From assembly GCA_902492755.1 (NCBI GenBank), contig CABUNB010000006.1:1-62032 (forward strand): a stretch of 62,032 bases of DNA, in the 5' to 3' direction. This DNA comes from an uncultured Collinsella sp. (GTDB lineage: Bacteria > Actinomycetota > Coriobacteriia > Coriobacteriales > Coriobacteriaceae). Positions 42,584 to 51,505 of this stretch are shown here, piece by piece. The translations under genes and the position numbers were made by a program. How positions within the stretch are numbered: position 1 is the first letter of the stretch; every line of letters begins with the position of its first letter. The notes beneath the pieces were generated by a model that saw only the letters and a program-made list of their open reading frames with translations, was not told the DNA's origin and did not search any database.

Positions 42584-44071
42584 CTAGAAAGCAATCTCCT
42601 TGGCCCACTTGTCCTTGTCGATCTCCATGAACTGCGAGCGGATGAAGTTCTTCTTGAGGTCGAACGGGACCGTGCAGTCGAAGATGGCCTTGCAGGCGAT
42701 GCCGTGCTCGCGGATCGAAGGATCGAACGCGGGGTCGTTGGACGGGTCGAGCACGTGGCAGTGGCAGCCGGGGATGGTGATGAGGTCAACGTCGGCCTGG
42801 AAGCGCGTGGTCATGGCCCACATCACGTCGCTCATATCGAAGATATCGACGTCCTCGTCAACAAGGATCACATGCTTGAGCTCGGAGAATGCCGAGAAGG
42901 CGAGCATGGCGGCGTTGCGCTGACGGCCCTCGTCATTTTTGCTCGACTTCTTGAACTGCATGACGGCAACGAACTTGCCGCCTCCGCAGGGGGCAGCGTG
43001 AACGTTGAGCAGGCGACCCGGGATGGCAGTCTCGACCATCTTGTAGATGGAAGCCTCGGTGGGGATGCCGGCCATGGAAACGTGCTCGTGCGAAGGGCCG
43101 ATGCAGCTCTCCATGATGGGATTGACGCGCGTGGTGACGGCGGTGATCTTGATCACCGGGCAGACCTTGGCGCCACCGGTGTAGCCGGGGAACTCGGGCA
43201 TGGCGTAGCCGTGGCCGTTGACGTCCTCATTGATGGTCTCGTCGTGCATGAGGTAGCCCTCGAGCACGTACTCGGCATTGGCGATGCACTTCTGCGGAAC
43301 GGTGACGCAGTCGGCAAGCTCGACGGCGTGGCCGCGCAGGGCGCCGGCGATCTGCAACTCGTTGAAACCGAGCGGCGTGGTGGGAGCCTCGAAGCCGCAG
43401 CACATGTACACGGCGGGGTCCAGGCCGATGGAGATGGAGATGGGCATGTCCTCGCCGCGCTGGCAGTACTCGTCAAAGAACGCGCCAAGGTGACGGCTGC
43501 CCGGGGTAATCCACATGGCGAGCTTGTCCTTGTCGACGCAGGAGAAGCGGTGGATGGTCACGTCGGACTGGGAGCCGTCGGGGCTCGTGCCATAGGCGAG
43601 ACCCATGGTGATGTAGGGGCCGCCGTCGACGGGCGTGTTGGTGGGAGCGGGAACGATCTTGCGCAGGTCAAAGCCCTCGTCGGTCGCCTTGTACACGACC
43701 TCCTGGCAGTCGACGTGCGCACCCTCGGCGATCTGCTCGGGGGCGATCAAGTTCTCGAAGCGCTTGCCGATCTCGAGGCCCAGGTGCTCCTCGTCCAAGT
43801 CGAGCAGGGCGGCAACGCGCTTGCGGCTGGCAAGCATGCCGATGCAGACCTTGGCATCGTCAAAGCCCTTGACGTTGTTGAAGACCATCGCCGGACCCTC
43901 TTTGGTCGGGCGCATAACGGTGCCGCCGGCACCGACGTGACGATAGACGCCCGAGACCTCGGCGTCCGCGTCGACCTGGGTGTCGGTCTCGAGCAGCTGG
44001 CCCGACATCTCGCGCAAAAAGTCGAGTGCGGAGCGCAGGTCGTGGATCTGGGAAGCATCGGTAGTGGACAT
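42584..44071 (-). CDS. UbiD-family prenylated-FMN-dependent decarboxylase
   Basis: A 495-residue reversible (de)carboxylase. The N-terminal part carries PTNTPVDGGPYITMG, and the VLEGY segment near residue 245 aligns with the catalytic-glutamate region of the family. The length is close to gallate or hydroxybenzoate decarboxylases such as LpdC. ATG 44071 follows AAGGAG by 6 nt. Partner genes are ubiX downstream and a DASS transporter upstream. The substrate, probably an aromatic or unsaturated acid, cannot be read from the sequence. Confidence 0.9.
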   Translation of the reverse strand: MSTTDASQIHDLRSALDFLREMSGQLLETDTQVDADAEVSGVYRHVGAGGTVMRPTKEGPAMVFNNVKGFDDAKVCIGMLASRKRVAALLDLDEEHLGLEIGKRFENLIAPEQIAEGAHVDCQEVVYKATDEGFDLRKIVPAPTNTPVDGGPYITMGLAYGTSPDGSQSDVTIHRFSCVDKDKLAMWITPGSRHLGAFFDEYCQRGEDMPISISIGLDPAVYMCCGFEAPTTPLGFNELQIAGALRGHAVELADCVTVPQKCIANAEYVLEGYLMHDETINEDVNGHGYAMPEFPGYTGGAKVCPVIKITAVTTRVNPIMESCIGPSHEHVSMAGIPTEASIYKMVETAIPGRLLNVHAAPCGGGKFVAVMQFKKSSKNDEGRQRNAAMLAFSAFSELKHVILVDEDVDIFDMSDVMWAMTTRFQADVDLITIPGCHCHVLDPSNDPAFDPSIREHGIACKAIFDCTVPFDLKKNFIRSQFMEIDKDKWAKEIAF

Positions 44072-44214
44072 AGTATGCTCCTTTCGGGAGAGTGCCCGGC
44101 GGCGGGGATGCCGCCGGGCTGGGTAACGTAGTGGGGCCGCGGCGCTCATAGATGAGGCGCTCGGCCACTCGCAGTTCGAGCACTCGGCTGCTTACAGCCC
44201 AAGCGCTCGACCGT

Positions 44215-45672
44215 TTACATCAGGCCAAAGAGGTGGAACCAGGCGGCCTCGACCAGCACGACGATAAAGACGACCGCAGTGAGGGGAATGCCCATGCGCA
44301 TAGCCTCTTTGGAGGTGTAGCCGCCAGCGTCCTTGCCCTCGCCGATAAGGATCGGCAGGTTATGGAACGGCAGGATGTAGTGGATGTTGATGGACGTAAA
44401 GACGATGAGCGCCACGGCGAGCGGGCTCACGCTGGAGCCGGCCGCAAAGCTGATGAACGCCGGCACGCACACGCCGAGCACGGCCATGACCGAGCCCATG
44501 AACATGTGGATGATCATGGAGAGCGCGGCGACAAGCAGGGCGAACAGGAAGATGTTCTCGGGCACGGAGCTGGGAAGCACGACATCGGCGATCCAAGCGT
44601 TCATGCCGGTGGCACCGCCCACGGAACCCACGGCCATGGCAGCCGTCAGGAACATGAGGGACTTGATGTCGACGGCGTTCCAGCTGGCGGGCGTGAGGAC
44701 CTCGCCGATGATGGGCATGGCGAGTGCGACGCCAATGGCCAGGGTGACCCAGCCGATATAGTCGCCCGAGACGGTGAGCCACAGCGCGATGGCGATGACA
44801 AGCCACACGATGGTGCGGATCTCCTTGACGGAGAGCTTGCCGAGCGCGGCCTGCTTGGCCACGATCTGCTCGCGATCGTAGACGAGCTCCTTGCTGGGCT
44901 TAAAGAGGAAGAGACCCAAGAACAGGGTACACAGCAGCGCGACCAGCATAGGCACGCTCATGTACAGGAACCAGTCGACGAAGGACGGGCTCATGCCGCC
45001 GGCCTCGGCGCTGTACTGCGCAACGAGCGGGTTGAGCGTGGAGTCACCCGTCAGGAAGAACATGGAACCCGGGGCGGCAGCGGCAAACACGAGGAAGCCG
45101 AGCTTGCCGCGGTCGTCGTCACCGTAGCCGGCGGACTCGGCGATGACCGAGACGACGGCGAGGATGAGGAAGGCGCGGGGGAACGGATGCGGAATCAGCA
45201 GCGACAGCACAAAGGTGAGCGCGAAGATCGAGATGATGAGCGACTTGGCATCGCGCACGAACTTGAGCATAAAAGCATAGGCGATGCGCTCGCCCAGGCC
45301 CGACTCCTTGACCGCGCTGGCGATGAGATAAGCGCCGATGACGAGCCACATGGTGGCTTTGGTCCACGAGCTAAACGTGGAGGCGACCGTCGCCGAGATG
45401 CTCGCGGCGCCCGTGTCGTCCACGCACACCTTAAACAGAACGAGCAGCGCGCAATAGAGCAGGCCCACAAAGCCCGGCTGTGCCACGCCACACGCCCAGA
45501 ACACCACCGTGGCGAGTGTCAACGCCAGACAGGTCTGACCGCCGACCGTGAGCTCGACCGTCGAGCTCAGCTCCGCCAAAGGAAGAAACTTCACCAGCAA
45601 AAAGACAACGATACCCAGCACAAAGCCAATTTCGCGCTTGGTAATCTTAAACGCCTTCTTTTCCGCTTCCAT
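44215..45672 (-). CDS. SLC13/DASS-type anion transporter
   Basis: A 485-residue membrane protein with about 12 helices, resembling divalent anion:sodium symporters and related citrate/succinate carriers (SSWTKATMWLVIGAYLIASAV, FFLTGDSTLNP). I do not see the classical SNT sodium motif, so the coupling ion is uncertain. It precedes ubiD by 143 nt, and is probably the import or exchange system for the decarboxylase substrate or product. Confidence 0.8.
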   Translation of the reverse strand: MEAEKKAFKITKREIGFVLGIVVFLLVKFLPLAELSSTVELTVGGQTCLALTLATVVFWACGVAQPGFVGLLYCALLVLFKVCVDDTGAASISATVASTFSSWTKATMWLVIGAYLIASAVKESGLGERIAYAFMLKFVRDAKSLIISIFALTFVLSLLIPHPFPRAFLILAVVSVIAESAGYGDDDRGKLGFLVFAAAAPGSMFFLTGDSTLNPLVAQYSAEAGGMSPSFVDWFLYMSVPMLVALLCTLFLGLFLFKPSKELVYDREQIVAKQAALGKLSVKEIRTIVWLVIAIALWLTVSGDYIGWVTLAIGVALAMPIIGEVLTPASWNAVDIKSLMFLTAAMAVGSVGGATGMNAWIADVVLPSSVPENIFLFALLVAALSMIIHMFMGSVMAVLGVCVPAFISFAAGSSVSPLAVALIVFTSINIHYILPFHNLPILIGEGKDAGGYTSKEAMRMGIPLTAVVFIVVLVEAAWFHLFGLM

Positions 45673-45725
45673 CTCCCCACCTTTCTTGTTGGGGGCGCTC
45701 CGGATTCGCAGCCACGTTGCCGCTT

Positions 45726-45754
45726 AAAAAGGGGCGCCCGTTATCGGACACCCC
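45726..45754 (-). terminator. Terminator-like hairpin in the leader of the DASS/UbiD/UbiX genes
   Basis: On the minus strand GGGGTGTCCG and CGGGCGCCCC form a 10-bp stem with two G-U pairs and loop ATAA, followed by five T. It lies 161 nt after the fusion-gene stop and 53 nt before the transporter ATG. No promoter is apparent in those 53 nt, so it could be an attenuator rather than a simple operon end. Confidence 0.7.
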
Positions 45755-45823
45755 TTACGTTGCGCTGTGTTGTTGCAATACAGTCAAGCGGATTTTTTGG
45801 ATGAGAAGCGATTCCCTGGACAA

Positions 45824-45888
45824 AAACCGTCACAACATTCGACGCTTTTCCTCGATTTCGAGATTTTCATCGAATGTTGTGACGGTTT
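45824..45888 (-). repeat. Perfect 19-bp inverted repeat downstream of the fusion gene
   Basis: Arms AAACCGTCACAACATTCGA (45824-45842) and its complement (45870-45888) enclose 27 nt that contain a small inner CTCGA/TCGAG hairpin. On the minus strand five T follow the stem, so it can act as a terminator, but the arm length suggests a mobile or structured repeat. Confidence 0.75.
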
Positions 45889-45890
45889 GG

Positions 45891-45921
45891 ATGTGGCAAA
45901 GGGACTGTCTTTTTTTCACAT
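45891..45921. repeat. GTGACAAAGGG palindrome family, copy at a stop codon
   Basis: ATGTGGCAAAGGGACTGTC and a degenerate right arm. The outer ATGTGA of the right arm forms the last codon and stop codon of the minus-strand fusion gene. Confidence 0.6.
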
Positions 45922-46863
45922 AGCGAGGGCTGCGCGGATGGAGGGGACCTCCAGGGCCTCGCGGAGCCAGGGGGCCAGCTGCTCGGGGCGACCCTGCAGG
46001 TAGCCTTTAAGCTCGGACGGGGCCACGCGGCGCACTTCCGAGATCTCCTCTTGGTTGATATGCAGCTCGCCCGGCTCAACATGGGCAAGGTAGACCTCGC
46101 ACCATTCGCACTCGCAGCGGCCGTCGCCGTGGTCCTCGCGGTACACCACGTGTCCGAGGTGCTCGAGCTGATCGGGTGCGCGCGTGATGCCGAGCTCTTC
46201 GTTGATGCGGCGCGCCGTCGCGGCGACAACGTCCTCCCCGGGGAGCGGATGGCCGGCACAGCTATCGGCCAGCACCCCGCCCCACAGTCGTTTGAGCGGA
46301 CTGCGGCGACAGAGCAGCAGGCGCGCGTCTTCGCCCTGGCCCTCGACCAGAAGCGTCAGAAATGCCTGATGCAGAATGCCCTCGCCGGTATGGGCCTCGA
46401 TGCGATCGACGGGGCCGAGCGCCTCGCCGGTCGCGGCATCGACCGCCACGACCTCGGCACCCGCGCCGCCCTCATCCCAGCCGGCGCGCAGAATGCGGGC
46501 GGCGGCGCCTTCGAGTGCGGCGACGAGCTCCTTGGTGGTGTCGAGCACGCGCTGAAGGTCGTCCGCGGTCGCGTTCTCCACATGAAAGCCCGTGCTTGCA
46601 ACTACCGGCACGCCAAAGCGCGTGGCCAGCGCCGCCGCGATATCGTGCGCCGGGATCTCGTCTCGATGGCACGGAACGGCCAGGATGCTCACCGTCGCCG
46701 TACGGCCGGGCTCGGGGCGAGGAATGGCCTGCGCCGTGGCGCCCAGGTGCGCAAACTCCGGCGAGCAGGCGTACACCGCCATGCCTCGCGGCGTCACCGT
46801 CAACTGGGCCTCGAGCGCAAACTTGCCCTCGCCCACTACAACCTTTGTCGTGTGCATACCCAT
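45916..46863 (-). CDS. Fusion of LpdD-like prenyl-FMN chaperone domain with IDI/Nudix-like domain
   Basis: A 315-residue two-domain protein. Residues 5-120 resemble the LpdD-like domain linked to UbiX/UbiD systems (FAHLGATAQAIPRPE, TATVSILAVPCHRDEIPAHD, GFHVENATADDL). Residues 136-310 resemble type 1 isopentenyl-diphosphate isomerase. Metal ligands H158, H165, H205, E251 and the acid E253 align, and W299 fits. The catalytic Cys, two before H205, is replaced by Ala203 (SCAGHP), although Cys202 is next to it. The Nudix box 204-226 is nearly canonical, with EE222-223 and only RE changed to RR. Such a domain could isomerise IPP or hydrolyse DMAPP to DMAP, the donor UbiX uses. ATG 46863 has AGGAG at 5 nt. 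Confidence 0.7.
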   Translation of the reverse strand: MGMHTTKVVVGEGKFALEAQLTVTPRGMAVYACSPEFAHLGATAQAIPRPEPGRTATVSILAVPCHRDEIPAHDIAAALATRFGVPVVASTGFHVENATADDLQRVLDTTKELVAALEGAAARILRAGWDEGGAGAEVVAVDAATGEALGPVDRIEAHTGEGILHQAFLTLLVEGQGEDARLLLCRRSPLKRLWGGVLADSCAGHPLPGEDVVAATARRINEELGITRAPDQLEHLGHVVYREDHGDGRCECEWCEVYLAHVEPGELHINQEEISEVRRVAPSELKGYLQGRPEQLAPWLREALEVPSIRAALAM

Positions 46864-46936
46864 GGGATCTCCTGTCGCCCGCAATGTACCTGAGACCATC
46901 TTCGCCTGTATTGCGACTATACAGGCAAGCGCAGCC

Positions 46937-46966
46937 TGCGACAAAGGAGGCAGGCACCTGACACAT
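46937..46966. repeat. Degenerate palindrome-family copy between fusion gene and MFS gene
   Basis: TGCGACAAAGGAGGCAGG followed by CACCTGACACATT. The outer ends keep the family pattern while the centre is altered. It lies in the divergent gap upstream of both genes. Confidence 0.4.
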
Positions 46967-47024
46967 TCTGTTAGAGTTGCAGGGATTGAATCCCGCTTAT
47001 TCATGCGACATTGGAGTGACAACC

Positions 47025-48254
47025 TTGACCGCCGCAACCACGCCTAAAAGTAAGTCAACCGCCGCCGCGCTCTCCCCCGCGCGCACCAAGCTCTGCCTGG
47101 CGCTGCTCGTGCTGTTGGGATTCTCGCTCGGCTGCTCCGAGTTCGTGGTCATCGGCATCGAAAGCGACTTGGCGACGGAACTCGGCATATCGCTTGCCAC
47201 TGCGGGCCAGCTCATCAGCGTTTTTGCACTGGTCTACGCCATCGCGACGCCGGTGCTTGCGCTCAGCACGGGGCGCTTCCGTCGTTACCAGCTGCTCGTG
47301 CGCTACAGCATCGTCTTTGTGCTCGGCAACCTGGTCATGGCGTTGGCGCCCAACTTCCATGTGCTGTTTATCTCGCGCATTGTCCTGGGATCCGTCTCGG
47401 GCGCACTGCTCGCCGTGGGCGTGACGTACATCCCCGAGCTGCTGTCCCCGCAGCAAACTTCGCTTGCCATCTCGGTGGTATATGGTGCGTTTTCCGTGGC
47501 AATGGTCTTTGTCACTTCGATCGGCAAGTTCGTGGCCGACACGCTCGATTGGCACGTGGCCATGTACGGCACGCTGACCTTTGCCGTTTTGATCTGCGGA
47601 GCGCTCGTGGCGTTTATGCCGCGCGCTGGGCAAACCGACGAGCCTGCCACCTTTCGCGAGCAGGCGGGGCTTCTACGCGAACCAAGCATCATCACCGGCA
47701 TGCTCATCTTTTTGTTTGGCGTGGGATCGGTCTATGTGTTCTACGGCTACGTGACGCCTTATCTTGAGCAGGTGCTGGGCATGGGCACTGTTCAGGCGAG
47801 CACCACGCTTATGGCCTACGGCGTGTTCTGCCTAATCTCGAACATCTTGGGCGGATGGATCGACGCGCGTTTTGGCATGAAGGCACTGCTGGTTACGTTC
47901 GCGCTGCAGGCGGCGGCATTGTTTGGGCTGTTTGCCGTGGGCGCTGCCATGCCGCTCGCACTTGTCTTTGTCTTTAGTCTGGCAATGCTCATGTACCTGT
48001 TCTCGGTGTCATGCATCACGCACTTTATGGACGTGGCTCGCAGCCGCCATCCCAAGTCGATGGTACTCGCAAGTTCGGTTGAGCCCATGGCGTTTAACGT
48101 CGGTATCTCGTTTGGCACTGCAGTGGGCGGCGCCGTGGTAAGCAGCGTTGGCATTGCATACGTAGGCGCCGTGGGCGCCGCGTTCTCGCTTGTCGCCTGG
48201 GCGCTTACGCTGGTGACGATTAAGCTGGCACGTTGGGAGCGCCACCGCGGGTAG
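47025..48254 (+). CDS. MFS transporter (drug:H+ antiporter-like)
   Basis: A 409-residue protein with 12 predicted membrane helices of the AraJ/CmlA-like efflux group. The segment GCSEFVVIGIESDLATELGI and the motif-A-like loop STGRFRRYQLLVR are visible. TTG 47025 is chosen because GGAG lies 8 nt upstream and family members begin about 15 residues before the first helix. It diverges from the LpdD-IDI fusion gene. The substrate is unknown; export of a decarboxylation product is possible. Confidence 0.85.
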   Translation: MTAATTPKSKSTAAALSPARTKLCLALLVLLGFSLGCSEFVVIGIESDLATELGISLATAGQLISVFALVYAIATPVLALSTGRFRRYQLLVRYSIVFVLGNLVMALAPNFHVLFISRIVLGSVSGALLAVGVTYIPELLSPQQTSLAISVVYGAFSVAMVFVTSIGKFVADTLDWHVAMYGTLTFAVLICGALVAFMPRAGQTDEPATFREQAGLLREPSIITGMLIFLFGVGSVYVFYGYVTPYLEQVLGMGTVQASTTLMAYGVFCLISNILGGWIDARFGMKALLVTFALQAAALFGLFAVGAAMPLALVFVFSLAMLMYLFSVSCITHFMDVARSRHPKSMVLASSVEPMAFNVGISFGTAVGGAVVSSVGIAYVGAVGAAFSLVAWALTLVTIKLARWERHRG

Positions 48255-48406
48255 CGCAATTGCAGCCAAAAGCCGCAGCACCGCCCACCATCTTTTGGCC
48301 GCCTGGCGTTCGCCCCTGCAGCCATGCAACACGTCGCCTGCCGCCCAAGTCAGCATCTTTCCCGGCGCTATTTAACCACGCAAAACGCATCCTGTTAAGA
48401 TTATCG

Positions 48407-48440
48407 CTATCGTTTTTCGCAATCTGAAAATCGATAGAAT
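48407..48440 (+). promoter_or_regulatory. Candidate operator and -10 box of the first alpha-glucoside locus
   Basis: A dyad CTATCGTTTTTC ... GAAAATCGATAG (one mismatch in 12-bp arms, 7-nt centre) overlaps the -10-like TAGAAT at 48435-48440. It lies about 60 nt upstream of the GH4 start. A site for the nearby RpiR regulator is the natural guess. Confidence 0.5.
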
Positions 48441-48497
48441 CACAGGTAAAGCTTTCGTAGTCTGAAGTGGTCAATCCACACGAAAGGGGTTTACCAC

Positions 48498-49823
48498 ATG
48501 GACAAGAAAGCAGTTGTAATCGCCGGGGCCGGCAGCACCCACACTCCCGGCATCATCCAGAGCCTATTGCAGAAGAAAAACGAATTACCGCTGCGCAAAC
48601 TCGCCCTGTACGACATCGACGAGAAGCGCATGCATCTCGTCTACGACATCATGAAGCAGTTCATCGAGCAGGAAGCTCCTGACATCGAAGTTGTCGTGAC
48701 GACCGATCCCGAAAAGGCATTCACCGATGTCGACTTCGTCTTCGCGCAAATCCGCCAGGGCGGCCTTCAGATGCGTCGCCAAGACGAGCGCATCCCTCTC
48801 AAGTACGGCTGCGTGGGACAGGAAACCTGCGGCGCCGGCGGTTCGATCTCCTATGGCATCAGGTCCATCCCCGGCGTCTTCGACCTCGTACGCTACGCCA
48901 AGAAATACAGTCCAGACGCCTGGATCCTCAACTATTCCAACCCCGCCGCAGTTGTCGCCGAGGCCACGCGTCGCGAGTTTGACAACGACCATATCCTTAA
49001 CATCTGCGATATGCCCACGGCTATCTTGCTCTCGTACTCTAAGATGCTCGGACTTCCCAGCTGGCGCGATATCGACCCCATGTATTTTGGACTCAATCAC
49101 TTTGGCTGGTTTACCAAAATTTACGACAAGCAGGGGCGCGATCGTCTGCCGGAGCTCCGTCAGATGATTCTCGAGCACGGCATGGCCGTGAGCGACAAGC
49201 ATCACAAGGACAAGGACTGGATGCACACCTGGGGTCAATACGTCAAGATTGTGAAGGACTATCCCGAGTATCTGCCCAACAGCTACCTGCAGTACTACCT
49301 GTACTCCAAAGACATGGCAGATGACATGGACCCCAACTGGACGCGCGCCGACAACGTCATCAACGGACGCGAGAAGGAGATGTTTGCCGAGCACGACAAG
49401 TACCTGGCAGATCCCGCCAATTACAAGAGCCCCGTACAGAGCTTCACGGTCTTTGGCGACTTTATCGTCGACGCAGCCGCCTCTATCGCCTACAACAAGT
49501 GCGAACGTTATCTCGTAATCGTCGAGAATAACGGCGCCATCCCCAATCTGCCCGACGACGCCATGGTCGAGGTTCCCGCCTACCTGCGCTCTTGGGGCCC
49601 CGAACCCATCAGCCAGCCTGCTATCCCCACCTTCTACAAGGGGCTTATCGAAGAGCAGAATGCCAGTGAGAAGCTCGCCGTCGACGCATATTACGAGCAT
49701 TCCTACCAGAAGGCGCTCGAAGCCATCGCAATCAACAAGACCGTCCCTTCGACTACCGTCGCGCGCCAAATCCTCGACGACCTGATCGAAGCGAACGGCG
49801 ATTATTGGCCGACCCTGTCCTAA
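48498..49823 (+). CDS. GH4 phospho-glucosidase, probably 6-phospho-alpha-glucosidase
   Basis: A 441-residue NAD- and divalent-metal-dependent glycosidase. The N-terminal Rossmann loop is AGAGSTHTPG, and the metal/active-site segment is LNICDMPTAI. In GH4 the CDMP motif marks 6-phospho-alpha-glucosidases such as GlvA and MalH, whereas 6-phospho-beta-glucosidases have CN-x-P. It should split intracellular maltose 6'-phosphate or related phospho-alpha-glucosides. It is first in an operon with a PTS permease 24 nt downstream. Confidence 0.88.
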   Translation: MDKKAVVIAGAGSTHTPGIIQSLLQKKNELPLRKLALYDIDEKRMHLVYDIMKQFIEQEAPDIEVVVTTDPEKAFTDVDFVFAQIRQGGLQMRRQDERIPLKYGCVGQETCGAGGSISYGIRSIPGVFDLVRYAKKYSPDAWILNYSNPAAVVAEATRREFDNDHILNICDMPTAILLSYSKMLGLPSWRDIDPMYFGLNHFGWFTKIYDKQGRDRLPELRQMILEHGMAVSDKHHKDKDWMHTWGQYVKIVKDYPEYLPNSYLQYYLYSKDMADDMDPNWTRADNVINGREKEMFAEHDKYLADPANYKSPVQSFTVFGDFIVDAAASIAYNKCERYLVIVENNGAIPNLPDDAMVEVPAYLRSWGPEPISQPAIPTFYKGLIEEQNASEKLAVDAYYEHSYQKALEAIAINKTVPSTTVARQILDDLIEANGDYWPTLS

Positions 49824-49847
49824 CTCCCCGCGCATCGAAGGAACATC

Positions 49848-51428
49848 ATGAAAGAAAGCAAGCTCTACAGCGAGTTCCAGAGACTCGGCAAGGTGCTCAT
49901 GGCGCCGGTCCTCCTCCTGCCCGTTTCCGGCATTTTGGTCGGTCTGGGCTCCGCCCTTTCCAATGCTAACCTCATCTCGCTCTGCCCGTTTTTGGGCACC
50001 GAGCCGATGGTGATCTTTAGCACGCTCATCAAAGCAGCCGGCAACGTTATCAATGGTAACATCTCGGTTCTCTTTGCGATCTGCATCGCCTACGGTTACG
50101 CCAAGGCCGAGAAGGCGACCGCCGCACTCTCAGGCTTCATCGGCTACATGACCATGAACACGATCATGGGTCAGCTGCTTATCCTGCTGGGCACCATCGA
50201 TCCCGCCAACCTACAGACCGGTCAGAACGCCATCCTGGGCGTAACCACACTCGACACCGGCGTATTCGGCGGCATCATCATCGGCTTGGTAGTCGCGTGG
50301 ATCCACAACCGATTCTATAAGGTGCAGCTTCCGCCGGTGCTCGGCATCTTCAACGGTACACGCTGCGTCCCCGCCCTCACCGTTGTTTTCGCGAGCCTGG
50401 TGGGCGTTGCGCTCGCCTTCGTGTTTCCGTTTGTGCAAACCGGCCTAAAGGCGGCCTCGACACTCATCGATTCCACCGGGGTGTTTGGCGCGTTCATCTA
50501 TGGCTTCTCCGAGCGCATGCTTCTGCCCTTCGGCCTGCATCATTTCATCTACCTGCCGTTTTTCTTCACTTCTCTGGGCGGTAGCATCCAGGTTGACGGC
50601 CAGACCGTCGAAGGTGCTGTCAACATCTACAACGCCATGCTCAACACGCCCGGCATGATGTACGACATCGACATCTCAAAATACGTCATGAACGGCAAGG
50701 TGCTGTTCGCCATGTGCGGCCTGCCCGCGGCGGCGCTCGCCATCTACCACTGTGCCCGTCCCGAGAATAAAAAGAAGGTCGGCTCCCTCATGATCGCCGC
50801 CGTTATTCCGGCCGCCATCATGGGCATAACCGAACCGCTCGAGTACTCCTTCCTCTTTGTAGCGCCCGTACTCTACGTGGTCCACGCCCTGCTGTGCGGC
50901 ATCGCATATGTACTCACCTACCTGGTACAGTTCAATGTGCCCGGACCTTCCGCCTTCGGCGGACCGCTCCTCTCGTGGATCTTCAACGGCATCATGAACG
51001 CCGATAAAGGCTCCAACTGGTTCTGGCTTATTCCGCTCGGCATCGCTTACTTCGGGATCTATTACGTGCTGTTCCGCACCTTTATCAAGAAATTTGACCT
51101 CAAAACCCCGGGCCGCGAGGATGATGACACGCAGGCAGCGGATGACACGTCGGCCATCGACTCCAAAGCACCTGTCCAGGTAAGCGAGCTCATCCCGCAG
51201 ATCGTGGAAGCCGTGGGCGGCGCCGATAACATCTCGGGTGTCAACGCCTGCTTCACTCGCCTGAGGCTCAGCCTCAAAGACACCGCCCTGGTCAAGGACG
51301 ATAGTGTCTTCACCAAAGACCTCGGCGCCAGCGCCATCGTGCATGTTGGCGGCGGTGTTCAAATCGTTTACGGCAATAAAGCTTCTGTCTACAAAGTCGA
51401 AATGAGAGAATACTTGGGCATGGAATAA
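49848..51428 (+). CDS. PTS EIICB permease, alpha-glucoside/glucose type
   Basis: A 526-residue membrane protein. The EIIC domain (about 1-420, with ERMLLPFGLHHFIYLPFF and TEPLEYSFLF) is followed by an acidic linker and an EIIB domain (about 447-526) with the phospho-accepting Cys in ACFTRLRL. There is no EIIA domain, so a separate glucose-type EIIA must supply phosphate. With the CDMP-type GH4 enzyme upstream, maltose-like substrates are likely. Confidence 0.9.
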   Translation: MKESKLYSEFQRLGKVLMAPVLLLPVSGILVGLGSALSNANLISLCPFLGTEPMVIFSTLIKAAGNVINGNISVLFAICIAYGYAKAEKATAALSGFIGYMTMNTIMGQLLILLGTIDPANLQTGQNAILGVTTLDTGVFGGIIIGLVVAWIHNRFYKVQLPPVLGIFNGTRCVPALTVVFASLVGVALAFVFPFVQTGLKAASTLIDSTGVFGAFIYGFSERMLLPFGLHHFIYLPFFFTSLGGSIQVDGQTVEGAVNIYNAMLNTPGMMYDIDISKYVMNGKVLFAMCGLPAAALAIYHCARPENKKKVGSLMIAAVIPAAIMGITEPLEYSFLFVAPVLYVVHALLCGIAYVLTYLVQFNVPGPSAFGGPLLSWIFNGIMNADKGSNWFWLIPLGIAYFGIYYVLFRTFIKKFDLKTPGREDDDTQAADDTSAIDSKAPVQVSELIPQIVEAVGGADNISGVNACFTRLRLSLKDTALVKDDSVFTKDLGASAIVHVGGGVQIVYGNKASVYKVEMREYLGME

Positions 51429-51450
51429 ATCCGTCCCATAGCTTCACCAC

Positions 51451-51492
51451 AATGCTCCGGAGATGGCATATCCGCTCCGGGGCATTATTGTT
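51451..51492 (+). terminator. Terminator after the first PTS permease gene
   Basis: A 12-bp stem AATGCTCCGGAG with CTCCGGGGCATT (one T-G pair), a 12-nt loop and a T-rich tail. It separates the structural genes from the RpiR regulator gene. Confidence 0.75.
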
Positions 51493-51505
51493 TGGAGTGA
51501 TTTGA

